In this document: piece by piece, positions 1 to 12,399 of the stretch
How the letters are laid out: the number at the start of each line of letters is the position of its first letter
Position numbering within the stretch: the stretch's first letter is position 1
Source: Hyalella azteca
Lineage: Eukaryota > Arthropoda > Malacostraca > Amphipoda > Hyalellidae
Direction: 5' to 3'
Length of the DNA stretch: 64,000 nucleotides
Assembly: GCF_000764305.2 (NCBI RefSeq)
Contig: NW_025933081.1
Coordinates: 3,357-67,356, forward strand
Made by a program: the position numbers and the translations under genes
Notes under the pieces: model-generated
Database searches by the model: none
Told to the model about the DNA's origin: nothing
What the model saw: the letters and a program-made list of their open reading frames with translations, nothing else

Positions 1-218
1 ACCTTGGCCTGTTGGCCATTATTGAAGGCAATAAGTGCCCTTTTTAGCCATCCATTATGATCCATATACTGTTATTGTTAGTAGGCTAATTGCAACACAA
101 AAAATAACACTTCAAAAGACAAAAAAACTGAAAAAATCAAATAAATCACAGAAATCATGAAAAAATAAAAAATTATTGATTTATGATTAAAAAAAATAAT
201 AAAAAATCACCAACCCTG
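1..218 (-). mobile_element. hAT-type non-autonomous element, partial, cut by the window edge
   Basis: Seen: these bases are the reverse complement of the left end of the element at 19776-21296, including the AT-rich run of gatttt repeats and the terminal CAGGGTTGGTG (here caccaaccctg ending at 218). The next eight bases, 219-226 (ctgctaat), are the expected target duplication. The paralogous caspase intron at 15287-15294 carries one uninterrupted copy of ctgctaat, so it is the empty site. The other end lies outside the window. No coding sequence is visible in this part. Confidence 0.8.
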
Positions 219-463
219 CTGCTAATACGCTTTTGATGCAGAGTAGCGATAGTGATTCGTCACCTACATATATTTTTTATTAGCTTATTAAATGTTAAAG
301 ATGAATAGAATAAAAGCTCAGCCATTAGCGTTGAAGATAATCAAGTGATTTCAATTATCGTAAGTGACACTTCAGCACTTTTTCTCACCTAAAAATTAGC
401 GCAGTGTTTATGTTGGTCGACTTTTTTGTAGTAAACATAGAGCGCATATGTCGCCACCTTAAA
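219..463 (-). pseudogene. Caspase copy C, intron 5 remnant
   Basis: Seen: the sequence aligns with 15287-15530 of caspase copy A, for example a shared run around gcgatagtgattc and the later gtcgactttt/aacatagagcgca segment. In copy A this stretch lies in intron 5, just beyond the 31-bp junction repeats. Here it directly follows, on the minus strand, the GC-rich element at 464-746 and exon 1 at 898-974, so exons 2 to 5 are missing. The copy is therefore internally deleted. Any remaining 3' exons would lie left of the window. Confidence 0.65.
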
Positions 464-746
464 CCCCTTTCACACAGGGCGGGAAATTCCGCCGGCGTGA
501 AAAAAACCGCCGCGGGATTTCCCGCGATATCATTCACACGCGGTGGTTTTTCACGCTGGAATCTATCAGTCTTGCAACGCCGCTACCACACTAGGTGGCG
601 GCGTGAAAAACCGCCCAGTGTGAAAGATTACATTGAATACCATTGCAAGCTAAACTGCCGCGGGAAATCCCGCCGCAGTTTTAGCTTGACACACTCGGTC
701 GTCAGGCTTGAAATTTCACGCCGCGTGAAAATCCGTCGTGTGTGAA
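464..746. mobile_element. GC-rich MITE-like inverted-repeat element
   Basis: Seen: a GC-rich island in AT-rich DNA. It opens with ctttcacacagggcggg and closes with the complement of ttcacacacgacgg. Internal inverted repeats are built from gtgaaaaaccgcc/ggcggtttttcac (about 540-625), and a second palindrome surrounds the ccgcgggaaatcccgc core at 655-680. It has no credible protein. I read it as one or two nested non-autonomous DNA transposons inserted in the deleted caspase copy C. The superfamily is not assigned. Confidence 0.55.
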
Positions 747-897
747 TAGCAGTGCACATTTTGTATGTCCGCTGAGGTTCNCTCTGATCATCAAATGAAC
801 TGATCAACAATTGTGCTGAAATGCTTTCTAAAATTCATGGTCTCTTACTAGGGGATGATTGGATTGGATTCGCCTGAACGTGAGATATTCTACTTAC

Positions 898-974
898 TTG
901 CTTGAGTCAGCATCGTCCGGCTGTTGCTCAGTCTCTGGCTGAACTCCTGACGTTCGCTCCTCTTGTTCCGCCAT
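898..974 (-). pseudogene. Caspase copy C, exon 1 (prodomain, with start codon)
   Basis: Seen: an ATG at 974 opens 25 codons plus two bases, ending at 898 before a clean donor GTAAGT. The peptide begins MAEQEERTSG and ends QQPDDADSSK. It is collinear and equal in length (77 nt) with exon 1 of copies A and B once their retrotransposon is ignored, so this copy preserves the uninterrupted ancestral exon. The peptide is a short acidic prodomain without CARD or DED features, as in effector caspases. Exons 2 to 5 do not follow (464-746 and 219-463 follow instead), so the copy looks like a pseudogene. A single n at 781 marks an assembly join inside it, so part of the damage could be misassembly. Confidence 0.7.
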
Positions 975-3420
975 GTTTAATCGGTTCGCTTCTTTAATTA
1001 TTCGTATTTGTATTACTGTTTTTGCGGAATTGCTTTCTGCTGATGCGTGTCGAAACTTTACTGGAGGCAAATGTTTAGATGACGTTAGAGTGAGAATTTT
1101 AAAAGAGAATATAGTTTATTTATGTACAGCCCATAAACCTAAATCAGAACTCAGGCGCCCAAACCTAATTTTTGGATGAAAAAATAGTCTTCTCTCGTTT
1201 GATTTATTGGGTAGCTTATATGTTTCTGGCATCCTATTATTCGTAAAATTTGTCATACTAACTACGTATGCTAGTTTTATATGGATTTGCTATATGAATG
1301 AACTTAAGGAAGTCAAGGTTTTATTTGCCATAAAGCCCTTGTATGAGGTATTTATTGTTTCAACTTTTGAACCCATATTTGCCTAATGTCAGTAGTCTTT
1401 ATGTGGTTTGCACTGAGTTTTCTACTGATTGTTTTTTGTGCCCATTCAATAAATTTGCACCACGTTCCTCAACACACTAGGCACCATGACCCCACTTTTG
1501 CAAGTGTTTTAAGAAAATTGAAGGATTGGTCGACATTTTATGTTGGAAGGTGGTGGTGATCATTGTGTATAGAATATCCAGTCCCATGACATTCGCATTG
1601 ACAATTTTACGCCAAAATAAAATAAACTCGGCTGTTTTAAGAAATTGTATCTGTTGGTGCGGCAAGTTTTCTACCACTATATAGACGGTTAAAACAGTCT
1701 GCTCGTTTGGCAGCTGCTATTTAGATTGCATCACAGCAAAATGAACCAATGGTGTAGGTTTCTATCCATTCTGGTTAATTTCACGAGTTTTTTGGGTCTG
1801 AGAAGAAGTAATATACTCCATTTTTAAAACAGCCTTTGAGATGTTTCTGTGATAAGTTGTTGCCAAAACGCTGAAGCGATTAATTAGTATAAAACAGGTA
1901 TTCTACAAACATGTATTGTCCAAAAACGAGTACCCTGAATATTACTCATGAATATGTTTAGAAACAGTCGTTAATATTCACGTCAAGAAACATGAATATG
2001 TCAAGAAACAGATACTCGAACACTAACAATGAGACTTGAGTTTTCAGCAAGCTTGACGAAATTGAAAAAAATCTATAGCTCGACGTTAAAAAATAGATTG
2101 ACGCACAGCATTGACAGTGTTAGCCTTTCTCATTACACAAGAAATTAGGCAAGCTTACTCTCTAATCGGTATAAATGATTATCGTTGAGATATTTTCTGT
2201 GGCACCTATCTGGTGAAAATCACGAAAGAATAGGATGTTAATTTTCATGGGATGATTGTTTTTCCACATTAATATGCTATCGCCGTAAAATTCATTCAAA
2301 TTCCATAAGATATTTAAGTGTTGTACCTTAAACTCATAGCACTCGTGATTCATCTACTGAGTTAAACAATTATATCATTTTAATTACAACTTTAAAACTG
2401 TTCTTAAACAAATCCCACACTTCCTTCCCAAATTTTTACAGCGTTATTCCGGAGTATTCAACCTCGGGATTAGATTGTACGCAGGAACTAAATTAGAACC
2501 AGAGGAAAACTTTTGATTGTGATCGTCACAAATAATTTAAATCACACTGTCAAAATCTTATTTAGCAAGTTTTCAAACTTTAATACACGACATGAACTGA
2601 ACGAGTCAAATGTGAGAGTGCCAGTGGATAATAAATGAGAGCCTTCTCATGTTATCTGCAATTGTTATCATACCTCGTATCACTAAAGCCGTACGTGTAT
2701 CTTATCACTGAGACTTCCTTTACCACGCGAACAATTGCACTTGTGAGCGTGAACGTATTTAGGCTTCGCTAGATCCTGATGATAAGTTATGACACTATAA
2801 TATTCCTAGATAGCGTGATGCATCATCCTGATGATTGAGTGAAAAGTTGCGTATTATCTACACTCTTACCATGTCATGAATTCTAAATCAGGTGTTGAAT
2901 ACAGCGTTTTTTGCGGGTAACTTCCAACATCTTTAAATATAATTGTAGCAGAGTAGTTTCACATTGGCAGTTTCAGGAGTCGAAGCATGGTTGGAAGGAT
3001 GAATGCATTCGATCAAAAATTTTATTGAGGGCTAAATCATCAAGAGTAAATTAAAGGCGCAAAGAAATAATTGACATATCCAGCCGAAGTTGGCGTAATA
3101 GGAAAGGCAAGTGTTAACTCACGTACCCGCACTGGGAGATAAAAACAATTCCACATTTAATAAGTGTGCACTCAGGAAAATTTGCCAAATCATGTACAAA
3201 TTATACACCAAGGTCACCAGGAAGATACAAGGCTTCACGGTATACCAATATTCTAACACGAATTTATGGCAACGTGGAAAAACTAATGCTGTGCACCGCA
3301 GATATTTACGACTATAGAAAATGCCAGGATGTGGCAAAGCAGACAATAGATTCTAATTCTAAATATTTCAGAAGCTACCTGCTCCTGCATAAATGATTTC
3401 ACAACCAATATTTCGAAATC
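975..3420 (-). repeat. Segmental duplication: 5' flank of caspase copy C
   Basis: Seen: the bases upstream of the copy C start codon match those upstream of copy A (33061-37100) and copy B (62316-64000) in the same order. Shared landmarks are the segments near 1225, 2180-2240, 2640-2870 (gatgcatcatcctgatgat) and 2940-3400. The similarity is diverged and contains indels. No protein is supported. The proximal part should hold the ancestral caspase promoter, but I cannot point to a specific element. Confidence 0.65.
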
Positions 3421-4626
3421 ATTTTGTGCGAGCTTAAAGCAGCTACTTCAAATACTTTCAGCCTATTTATGTTTATTTTCCTACTGCTACCCGTGATAAA
3501 ATTAATATTTTTATTAAAACCAATATGAGAGGAAAGCATGAGTGAAAGGTTCATTGCGAGCTTGGCTTGCAACCGATTGATAACATGAGGGTGCAAATTT
3601 ACCAATTTTAGCCATAGAGATCATTTAATCATTCTAATTGCCGGGTTTATTAACGTAAGCATTGAAATTCACTTAATTCGTGCTTATCTAAATTTTTCTT
3701 TGCGATCATGGTAGTTTGCTGGAATTATTTGCAAACATGTCGATCTGAATGTGTGAGTGATCGACAATAGATTCGCAGGAAAGTGGACTGTAAACCTGAA
3801 AATCAACTGCAACTATATTTTGTACACAAAATGTAAAAAAACGCGGATCACTATTAAAGAAGACGTAGTTTCTGGAAATTAAAGCGATAAACGGGGTCAC
3901 AAAGGTATGAATCATTATTCATTACCTACAAATTTCCTCCGCTTTTTCTTCGAGAAAAAATCTGACACTTTGAAAACATTACCCGCTATCCAGAAACGAG
4001 TAATAATGAAGAAGCGATTGACCCGTAAATTATGAAATTAATCTTCATATCACATAGCCATTATTTTCTTTGACGTACACACTTTTTTAAATGATAAAAA
4101 ACGATATTCTATTTATTAAAACATCATAGCCTTAAAAATTCGTGCTCATTCGAAAATGGAATCGAATTTTGGTCTATGATGCAGTACAATCCAATACCTG
4201 TAAAAGAGTTACCGTCGCTAGACGAAGTGCTTAGTCACTTTTTCGCGTCGGGGGTCGACGACTCATTTTAAAGAAATGGTGCGCTTGGTTCCATATGGTG
4301 ATTCCACGCTCGTGCAGGTTGACAGGTTGACGTCATTCAGTCGTCTGGATGGCCAAATCAGTTTTATGCAATTGGCCTTCAAGTTTCCGAGTCCTAATTA
4401 TCTGTATTATTCCTGATCACTGTTTATCGTAATATTCTAGCCTGAACTGGAAGTTAGAAGCTTGTACTTGTAAAAGATTAGGTTTATTAATAAACTCGTG
4501 ATCAAAGCGATCTAATATTACTTACTGAACTTGTTGCAAACACCTCGATGATACAATGCAGGCAATCTTCGTGATACGCTTTGTATTGCTCACTCACAGG
4601 TATTATTTTATATCCGCGCCAGTGCA

Positions 4627-5046
4627 ACTAGAAATGATGTAAAATAAATACGTCATTCTAACGAGGTGAATCGATGATAAAGACATTAACAAATTTTCCG
4701 AAGTTATCTACAAGGTTAGCTATAATTGTTATACCTTTTCATCCTAGAAATGATGTAAAATAAATACAGGTGTAGAGTCGAGTATTGAGCAATAAAGAGC
4801 ACTTAACCTTTAACCAACCCAATACAGTTGGAGTTTGTTCGTGGGCCTAGTAGTAGCGTTCTCGTATTTACTGATGACAGTAAATAACGATTTTTGAGAA
4901 ATACTGGGTACTTTGAAACGTGAGGGTGAATTTCAACTTGAATGTACATGTAGAGTCGAGTATTGAGCAATAAAGAGCACTTAACCTTTAACCAACCCAA
5001 TACAGTTGGAGTTTGTCTGTTTGTGGGCCTAGTAGTAGCGTACTCG
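4627..5046. repeat. Local direct duplications
   Basis: Seen: a ~95-bp block starting tgtagagtcgagtattgagc is present at 4772-4866 and again at 4949-5045. A shorter block (ctagaaatgatgtaaaata) occurs at 4627 and 4744. These look like local tandem duplications in non-coding DNA. The rest of 3430-8360 shows no gene I can support. Confidence 0.7.
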
Positions 5047-8000
5047 TGCAAAGTTGCTGTTAGTGAACGAACGTCCCTGGTAGAATGTAGCTGTCTCAGG
5101 TTAGGGCTTTATGCATTAAATGATGTTTATTTTTAATGTTGGGAAGCGATTAGGCTTTTCAATATTGACCTTCTTCCTCAAATATGCCGAGTAAGAAATC
5201 AGACCCGCAGAGATCGAGGCGGCCACAGCATGCCACCTAGACGAGTTATAATATCAACTGATGGAACATTACCATTTAAAGTACGGTATACATTTCATTT
5301 ATCTTGCGCGCATTTAAATTAACTACAACATTCGGATTGTTCGACCTTCCGACCGATCTTTAGCTTCATCTCCACCGGAAATGATAATTTTCATTTTTTA
5401 GTATAAAGTATTTTGTAAATTTCTGTTTATTTCTGGTCACTTCAAAAATTATTTTTCTTCGTTTAACTTTTCAAAAAAAAAAAAAAAACTCGTCTTGATA
5501 TTTCTGAAAATTGCATCACACCAAAGTTGTAACTTGATGTGTGTGAAGTAAACATATTTGCATATTTGATGCATTACAATGATCAAAACGAAACATTATC
5601 GGAAAATAAAAAAAACTTTGCCAAAGATGTTGATGAATGTAGTAACGGCGATTAAATTTGCAAGAAAGAGCCCGCGCTACGGTTACACTTGTGTCCACAA
5701 TAGTTTATAATGTCCTAGTTGATTTCATTTAACTTGACCATTTGCCCATTGACAATTACATTATAATTACTACAGTTTTTGCAGCACTTTACGTGTCACC
5801 CACACTTTGATATGAATATTTGTTGATCATATTAATATATATATTTTATTGTTGTAATTAGTTTAATATAATTTGCTGTTAGTTTGATTTGCACGGGAAT
5901 GAGTGCAACCAATTTTTCTATTTTTTTTCACGTTGATTCAGTCATTACACGCTGAATCGGAGATCGCATCTGCTAAAGTTTTTAATAAAATACGTCTAAT
6001 TTTTGTGTTTATTTTTATGGCTGTGTTCATTTGTATTAGAAAACATCACTATCAACAACGCTAAAATCTAAAGAAATGTAACCTAGAAAGCCGCCAGTAC
6101 CGGAGTGGCGCTGCAGTAGGCTGCATGGCACGCCGTCGCCCCGAGACTGTGCGGTGCCCCGCCATATTCGCTGGCTCTGGTGCCGGAGGCTTCCTTCATC
6201 TAGCCACGCTTCACATGCCACATACATTTGAGTTCTTCCTCCAGTTATTTGTTGTACCAAAAAATATAATTCCTACTTCCTATAAGAAGTGGATATATTT
6301 ACAATAGACATGAATATTGCTGAATCCCTGTAACGCCTTAAGAAGTTATTAGAATTTTATGCTACATCACGCCAGCTGTTGGCTTTGTTCTTTGATTTGT
6401 TTGAAGCATCTTTTCATTTCAAGCGCGTGGATATTTTGGACTTATATGTACTTTCATGTTATTTTTTTTTAAATTACTCCTATTGGCTTGGAGAAATAAT
6501 GCAATGCCTTCTTATATGATATATCACGTCAAACATCCAGCGTGTACATTTGTGATTCAGAAGCATTATTCATATGCAGGATCATTTCTTTAAATCATAA
6601 CTTCTCAGTCTTAAATTTCCTAATCTCATTATAATTGGGATGTTGTTGGCATGTGATGCAATAGCCACCTCAGAGTGAGGGACCTGCATCAGTTTCTCTC
6701 CCTCCTTGACTGTAGGATGTCCTGGAATAAGTGGAAAGGCTTCTTGTCTAGAATGAGTTCGTTGAAAGTTTTCTGGTCGCAGTGCTGACGCAAGTTCACA
6801 ACTTAGCACAGTAGTTTCTGGCGAAAAATACATTACGATGAGGATAGCGAACACGTTAGTATTTGTTCTCAGGAAATATGTAATACGTGTAAATGGTAGC
6901 GGTATTTTAAATTATTTGTAGCTACATGGTTTTATATGTTAACTAACTTGAGCGTCACTATGATTGAGAAAGAAAATACCGTATTGATTTAATTCATTTG
7001 CATCGTTCTAATAAATCTAATAACTGGTAAGATTTCAATAAGGTTTTCCAATGATAATTTAAAGATACTTCCTATAAGTTTGTTGTTAAGGCGTTCAGCC
7101 TGAAGTGACCATCTGTTAAACTGACTTAGTTCAGTGAACTTTTGGTTACAATTGAATTATGGTTTACCATGATAATGCAAAGATTATTTTTCCGAGGAAC
7201 AACTTTAATCCACGTTAACCTAAATGAAACCATGTATTATCAGTGTAATAACAGTGCAAAAACAGTATATTTTATTAGAAGTGTAAATATGTGCGAATCT
7301 GATTGATATGGCTGGGGTTGTGAGTATCACTGGTGACGCAGTTGCATTAAATCATTTTATGGTATTTATGCTGGCTGTGAGTATATACAAATTTGTTAAT
7401 AATTATATTAAATTCATGGTAAACAATTTTGGGGCAGCCTATATTAGTAGTGATACAGCCCATGAAGAACGCAAGTAAAGCAAGAACGTTGCAGTTTAGT
7501 GGTGTACTACTCCGTTGCAGAAAAGTTTGAAGGACTATATTTTAAATCTGAGTGACCGGAAGAACGAATGATGTGTAAAGCGAAATTAATCGCAACCGTA
7601 GGCTCTATGTCTCGAAGTACGTTACAACGCAGATGGTAGACAAAATCAATGGATCATGAATGGATCGCAGATGGTTGACACACAAAAATGAATGGATCAT
7701 ACTGTCAAAATATATAGTGACACTTCCTGCCCCTAGGCCCTGATACACAATTTTAGCATTGCAAACCGGAACAGGATTATGCACGCAGGGCGAAAAGAGC
7801 TTAGTTATTTGGACAAAAATTCTTTCTCATTTTTCTGACTAAATTAAGATTTGGTCATAATTCCGCCCCTAACTTAGTATCAATTTACAGTATAAAATAT
7901 CTGCATCATTACTGAAATACATTAATTTGGGTTCCAGACGATGTACATAAATGAAGGTAAAGTAGTACGGGCTGCATGTGATATATTGGAGATTGCTCTT

Positions 8001-8361
8001 TGGCTTTAGTTGTATATTTCAGAACAATTTTACTTTAACAATCTCACCTTTTTATAAAACATGACATCAGCAATAGATATAATTATCGATGACTTTCCAC
8101 ATGACAACAAAACAATGCTTTATTGCTTTTCTTATATTTATATTATGTCAACGGTTTCTGCTAATGTAGTTCATTTCCACATGCTTTTGATAGGAAAAAT
8201 GAGCCAATGTTATTCCATCATCCAGGAACGAACGACGAATGGGAAGAGCGCGTAAAAAAAATTTGTCCCGTGAAAAACATGACCTGTAGACTTCGGTTAC
8301 ATTGTCTCCCTGCCGGCAAGGAAAGTCTCAAGTTCTCAAGTCAAATAAAAGCGAGTTGCGT

Positions 8362-9547
8362 TCAAAAGTTGTAGTCTTGCAGCGCCGGATCAATGTTTTC
8401 CTTGGACGTCTCATAATCACCTGGTGCTCGTTGTGCCACTGCATTGGTTTTTACCTGAAACAATTAGTAATAATATTAATATATAGCTTCATCAATAATA
8501 TTGATGAAGCTAGAAAGCTGGTTCAATATTTTAAATGAATTTTTGACCGCTCATTTTAACAGATATATACTTATGAGCATTTTGCGTGTGTTCTTTCTAG
8601 GAACGTTGTCCGAATGACTGTTGTGTGAGTTTTAAAGCTGGTAATAGTAGCTGCAGTACGGTAAATCAGAGAATTGTTGAAAAAATCTCAGATGCAAAAG
8701 TGTTTGGTTTCATCATTTGACAAAGTTTCATCTAAAATCTTCCATTATGAGATTACATTTTATAAGTTTTTTGTCTTCTATGTCTGAGACAGAAATTGTG
8801 CTTTCATAGCCTGAGACATAGCCAGCAGTGACTGGGTTACCGTTAAAATAGGTTTGTGGCCTGAGTGTATGCCATATGAGATGTACTGGCTTTTACATCA
8901 CTTGACAATTCCAGTTGCTGATGACTTATTTCCTCATAATGGATAAGCTAAAAATCACATAAAATGTTGAGAAAATGATGAAGCAAGTAAGAAAAAGTAG
9001 TACTTACGCTGCCGTATCTGTCCTGCTTGCCGGTCAGAGTCCGACGTGCTCGCAGTTCGTCATAGCAGATTCTGCAGGATAGGGAAACCAGCGTTAAACA
9101 AATTTTGTTTTTATCTTTTGCACTTGTCATCTGGAACAATAAAACATTAAAAAAACAGGTTAGCACTATCTTTTTGGTCGGACAACGTTGCTGTTCTGTA
9201 ATTTATTATAAATTTATTTCGCTATTTGGACATTTTGCGGGTATTAATTTTCATTTTTTGAAGGGAATTTATCGATCTGCATGCAAGCAATCGTGACTTT
9301 AATTAAATTAACCGTAGCCCGAAATGTTGAGCATTAAGACCGCACAAAGTTCTGTTTGGTGAATTGTTAGATACTCGTACAATAATCATACATTGTTTTA
9401 TTAAAGAGAATAATCGAGCACTCGTGTGAGTTATATTGTTACGTAGACTTTATAACACGCATTTATTGACCGTTGAGGGGCGCCGCTATGCTGCATCACT
9501 TGCGGCAGCGTTTCGACCATCTTTTCCAGCTCCTTTATTGGGTCCAT
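8362..9547 (-). CDS. Small three-exon gene, 77-residue protein with KEN-box motif
   Basis: Not recognised by name. Seen: exon 1 runs from ATG at 9547 to 9471 (MDPIKELEKMVETLPQVMQH...), exon 2 is 9071-9008 (ICYDELRARRTLTGKQDRYG) and exon 3 is 8454-8362 (ending SKENIDPALQDYNF, stop TGA). Junctions are CG|gtcaat, tcctgcag|A, AGC|gtaagt and gtttcag|GTA. Phases 2+1 and 0+0 fit exactly, giving 78 codons with no internal stop. An acceptor-like ttttcag lies nine bases upstream of the ATG, so a 5' UTR intron is likely. The C-terminal KENxxP and the RxxL in RRTL resemble APC/C degron motifs (known signals; the role here is inference). The acidic N-terminus could be helical. The exon 1 donor is weak. 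The gene is single-copy here and lies between caspase copies C and A. Confidence 0.6.
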
Positions 9548-11436
9548 GTCTGGCCTGAAAAATCAGTGTCAATCGTAATTAAAGGGTTTTATTCGTGAAA
9601 TTACGAAGATAAAGCTCAAAATTTTATTAATGCTTCATATCAGTGAGTTATTGTAGTCTTGTGTATCACTGTTATTTATATTCTATTTTCATTTCAATTT
9701 ATATTCATAACAACATATAGATACAGCATTTTTTGTAGTACAATTACTTAACCTATTAACGCTTTATCTTTTTAAATTCTTGATCTTTTTAATTTCAACC
9801 AGTTTCTCGTAAACAAATTTTTGGCCTACATTGGAATATCTAAATTCACTATGTTGCTGGACGATAAGTTAAAGAGTAGATTGACTAATGGTGATATTAA
9901 ACGTTTTCACTTCTGTTAACGATATCTGTAGCCCAGACGATGACCAGCAGATCAGCAGGGTTCAACCGTTACACTGGCTCACTTCTGTACTTACAAGCGA
10001 AGTATTTGAATGGACGTCAACTATGTACTAATTCACTGACAACAAATGATCTATCGCTTGATAAGAATGACGGAAGACGTCAACTTAATTGCCGAGATCT
10101 TAATACCAAATGATAGCCTATATGTCATTGCATGTAGCTTCAAATTATGACACATTTGATTTAATTTAAAGAAAAGTATCTACATGTAAGATGTAGAATA
10201 TTCAATAATGTCTCATTCCGAGATCAACGACATATATTAAAATTTATTGTAATCCGTATTTTTTTTATTACTTGTAAGAGTAATCTACCATTCCAAATCA
10301 CTATATATATTTATGTCAAGTTATTATATGATCAGGTACAGTACGTGTTCTTAGTTCAAGACTATTAAAGATTTTCTATCGATGTGTTCGTCAATCTTAC
10401 ATTTGTTTTCAATATTCATTTCACACTAATGAAATTAATTTTGAACTTTTCCCAGGAAATTTCGAGTGTAACTTAATATGTTTTAAATGTGTTTATTTCT
10501 GTATCTGAAGCCTGCTCTTGTTAATATTTAAAATTATTTATTCGAACATATGTACTCTCATTTCGAATTGTTCTGGGACATTACCTAGACCGAAATTTTA
10601 TTTCAACTTAGAGTCATGAGTCATATAACAATGCGCAACCTATCGTGGAGTTTGATTGTGAAAGAGTTAGTATACTATAATATCCTCATTTGAATGTAAA
10701 ATCTATGTTGAATATGGATTAGAACAGGGCTTTGTTCAATTAATTGATTAGCTTCATTCAAATTAAATTATTTTGAATATTCACGTGATTAATCTGGCAT
10801 CCGTACCTACGGATTATGAATTGTCTATTTCAAATCTACAAAATTCTCAGATTTGAAAGTAATCTTGGGGAATGCCGGATTTGAAGTTGTTGTACTTATA
10901 TATTGTAGCCACAGTTTATTTTAATTCATCATCCTACAATCATGTTGACGTCAAGGTAGATAATCTTAATCTACAGAGAATTTTATTTGAATTTCCTTAG
11001 CCAGTTTTAAGCTCCTAGCCCGAGGGCCTACGATAAGAGCGATCGATCACACACTCAGGAGGGCAAAGGATGAACTTTGTTATCAAACTATTTAAACCTT
11101 AATAGGGTATAAAAATAGTGATGAAATTGTGACCTAATTTTATGTCTATTGCAGTTTTGGCATGATGCAAGTTGTAGTTTTTGCAACACGGGCTTGTCAT
11201 GGTGTGCGCTCGACGTCCACAGAGCCCGCATTTGTACAAATCTGAAACAAGTTACATCATGAAAGTCGCCTATTCCTATTCCTAAGGGTTTATTGAGGGA
11301 GAACGCAATATGTCTTAACGGGTTCAATGGAATAGAGGGAAGTAAAAATCATTTTACGACTTCGGTTGAAAAAAATTACTTACAATACCTTCTGATCATG
11401 CTCAAGACTCAAAATTTCGATTGCATTTTTAATAGA

Positions 11437-11630
11437 CGCCTGCTGCAAGGGTGTTGTACCACCTGCTGCAAGGGTGTTGTAAAGCCTGCATACCTGCAAG
11501 GGTGTTGTACTGCCTGCTGCAAGGGTGTTGTAAAGCCTGCATACCTGCATACCGCCTGCTGCAAGGGTGTTGTACCGCCTGCTGCAAGGGTGTTGTACCG
11601 CCTGCTGCAAGGGTGTTGTACCGCCTGCTA
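11437..11630. repeat. 23-bp minisatellite
   Basis: Seen: tandem units of cgcctgctgcaagggtgttg plus tac (23 bp), about eight in all. Some are interrupted by a variant containing gtaaagcctgcatacctg. The flank to about 11760 holds decayed units. Because 23 is not a multiple of three, the array is open in several frames on both strands and gives cysteine-rich frames that should not be read as proteins. Confidence 0.9.
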
Positions 11631-12399
11631 CTATAGTGGACCTGCCAGTGTTGCATTGGTGTTGTATCGGTTTCATTGGTGTTTTACCACCAGTTGCTAA
11701 AGTTTTATATCTCCTGTTGGAAGGGTGCTGTGCGTCTGCTGCAGAGGTGTTCAGTCCTTGTTGGGCGTTTTACCAACCGTTTAGGGAATATTAGGTTCTA
11801 AATTTTTTTAAATGATTGGTTTGAAATAAACTGTTGTTCAACTGTTGAAAGTTTTACGTTGGATGGATGAATGGGATAATGGCTCTCTCGTTATGAATAT
11901 CTAATCCTGTTCAAATTTGCAGGTATTTTACCACATGAAGACTGGATCGTCATTGCATGATCAATAGCAAATGAAATCGCTTATAAAATGCGATATTTTT
12001 TGTTGTTGTCGCACCTTTTCCTAGAAAGTTTGATACTTGATGCAAATCAAATTTTCCTACAAAATGGTTATTTGCCACCGGTTTTTTTCTACTCGCCCAC
12101 TATTCGCTACGTGGTGCAGGATACCGGTATCTTCTTTTGAGCTCCGAATACTGCATCGTCATCCTGAACTATCGGGAATAGTTCAGGATGAATAGTTCAT
12201 TCAGAGCTAAAAAATCGCCCCACTTAAGTTATACCTCTGCAAAAATTGTTAAGAACGAGGCTGTGTTTAGCGAGAGTAATCCACACCGCTCTGCCATACA
12301 GTTTTTCATAAACAGTTTATACACAGTGAACTAGACTAATAAATTTATTCAATTTATTGAATAAATTTTAATTAATTTCAATTTAGCGCTGGAAATTAA

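Noticed and set aside
404..745. 113-codon plus-strand frame
   Set aside because: Entirely within the GC-rich inverted-repeat element and antisense to a caspase remnant.
6036..6260. Minus-strand frame MVQQITGGRTQMYVACEAWL
   Set aside because: A GC-rich patch with no recognisable domain; could not be chained to the small gene at 8362-9547 with confidence.
11134..11241. Possible minus-strand exon with CGLCGRRAHTMTSPCC
   Set aside because: It has an acceptor-like tgtttcag and a weak donor, but no partner exon could be joined and two other frames are partly open.
11293..11700. 135-codon plus-strand frame, cysteine-rich, and overlapping minus-strand frames
   Set aside because: It is made by a 23-bp tandem repeat that is open in several frames; no splice or start context.
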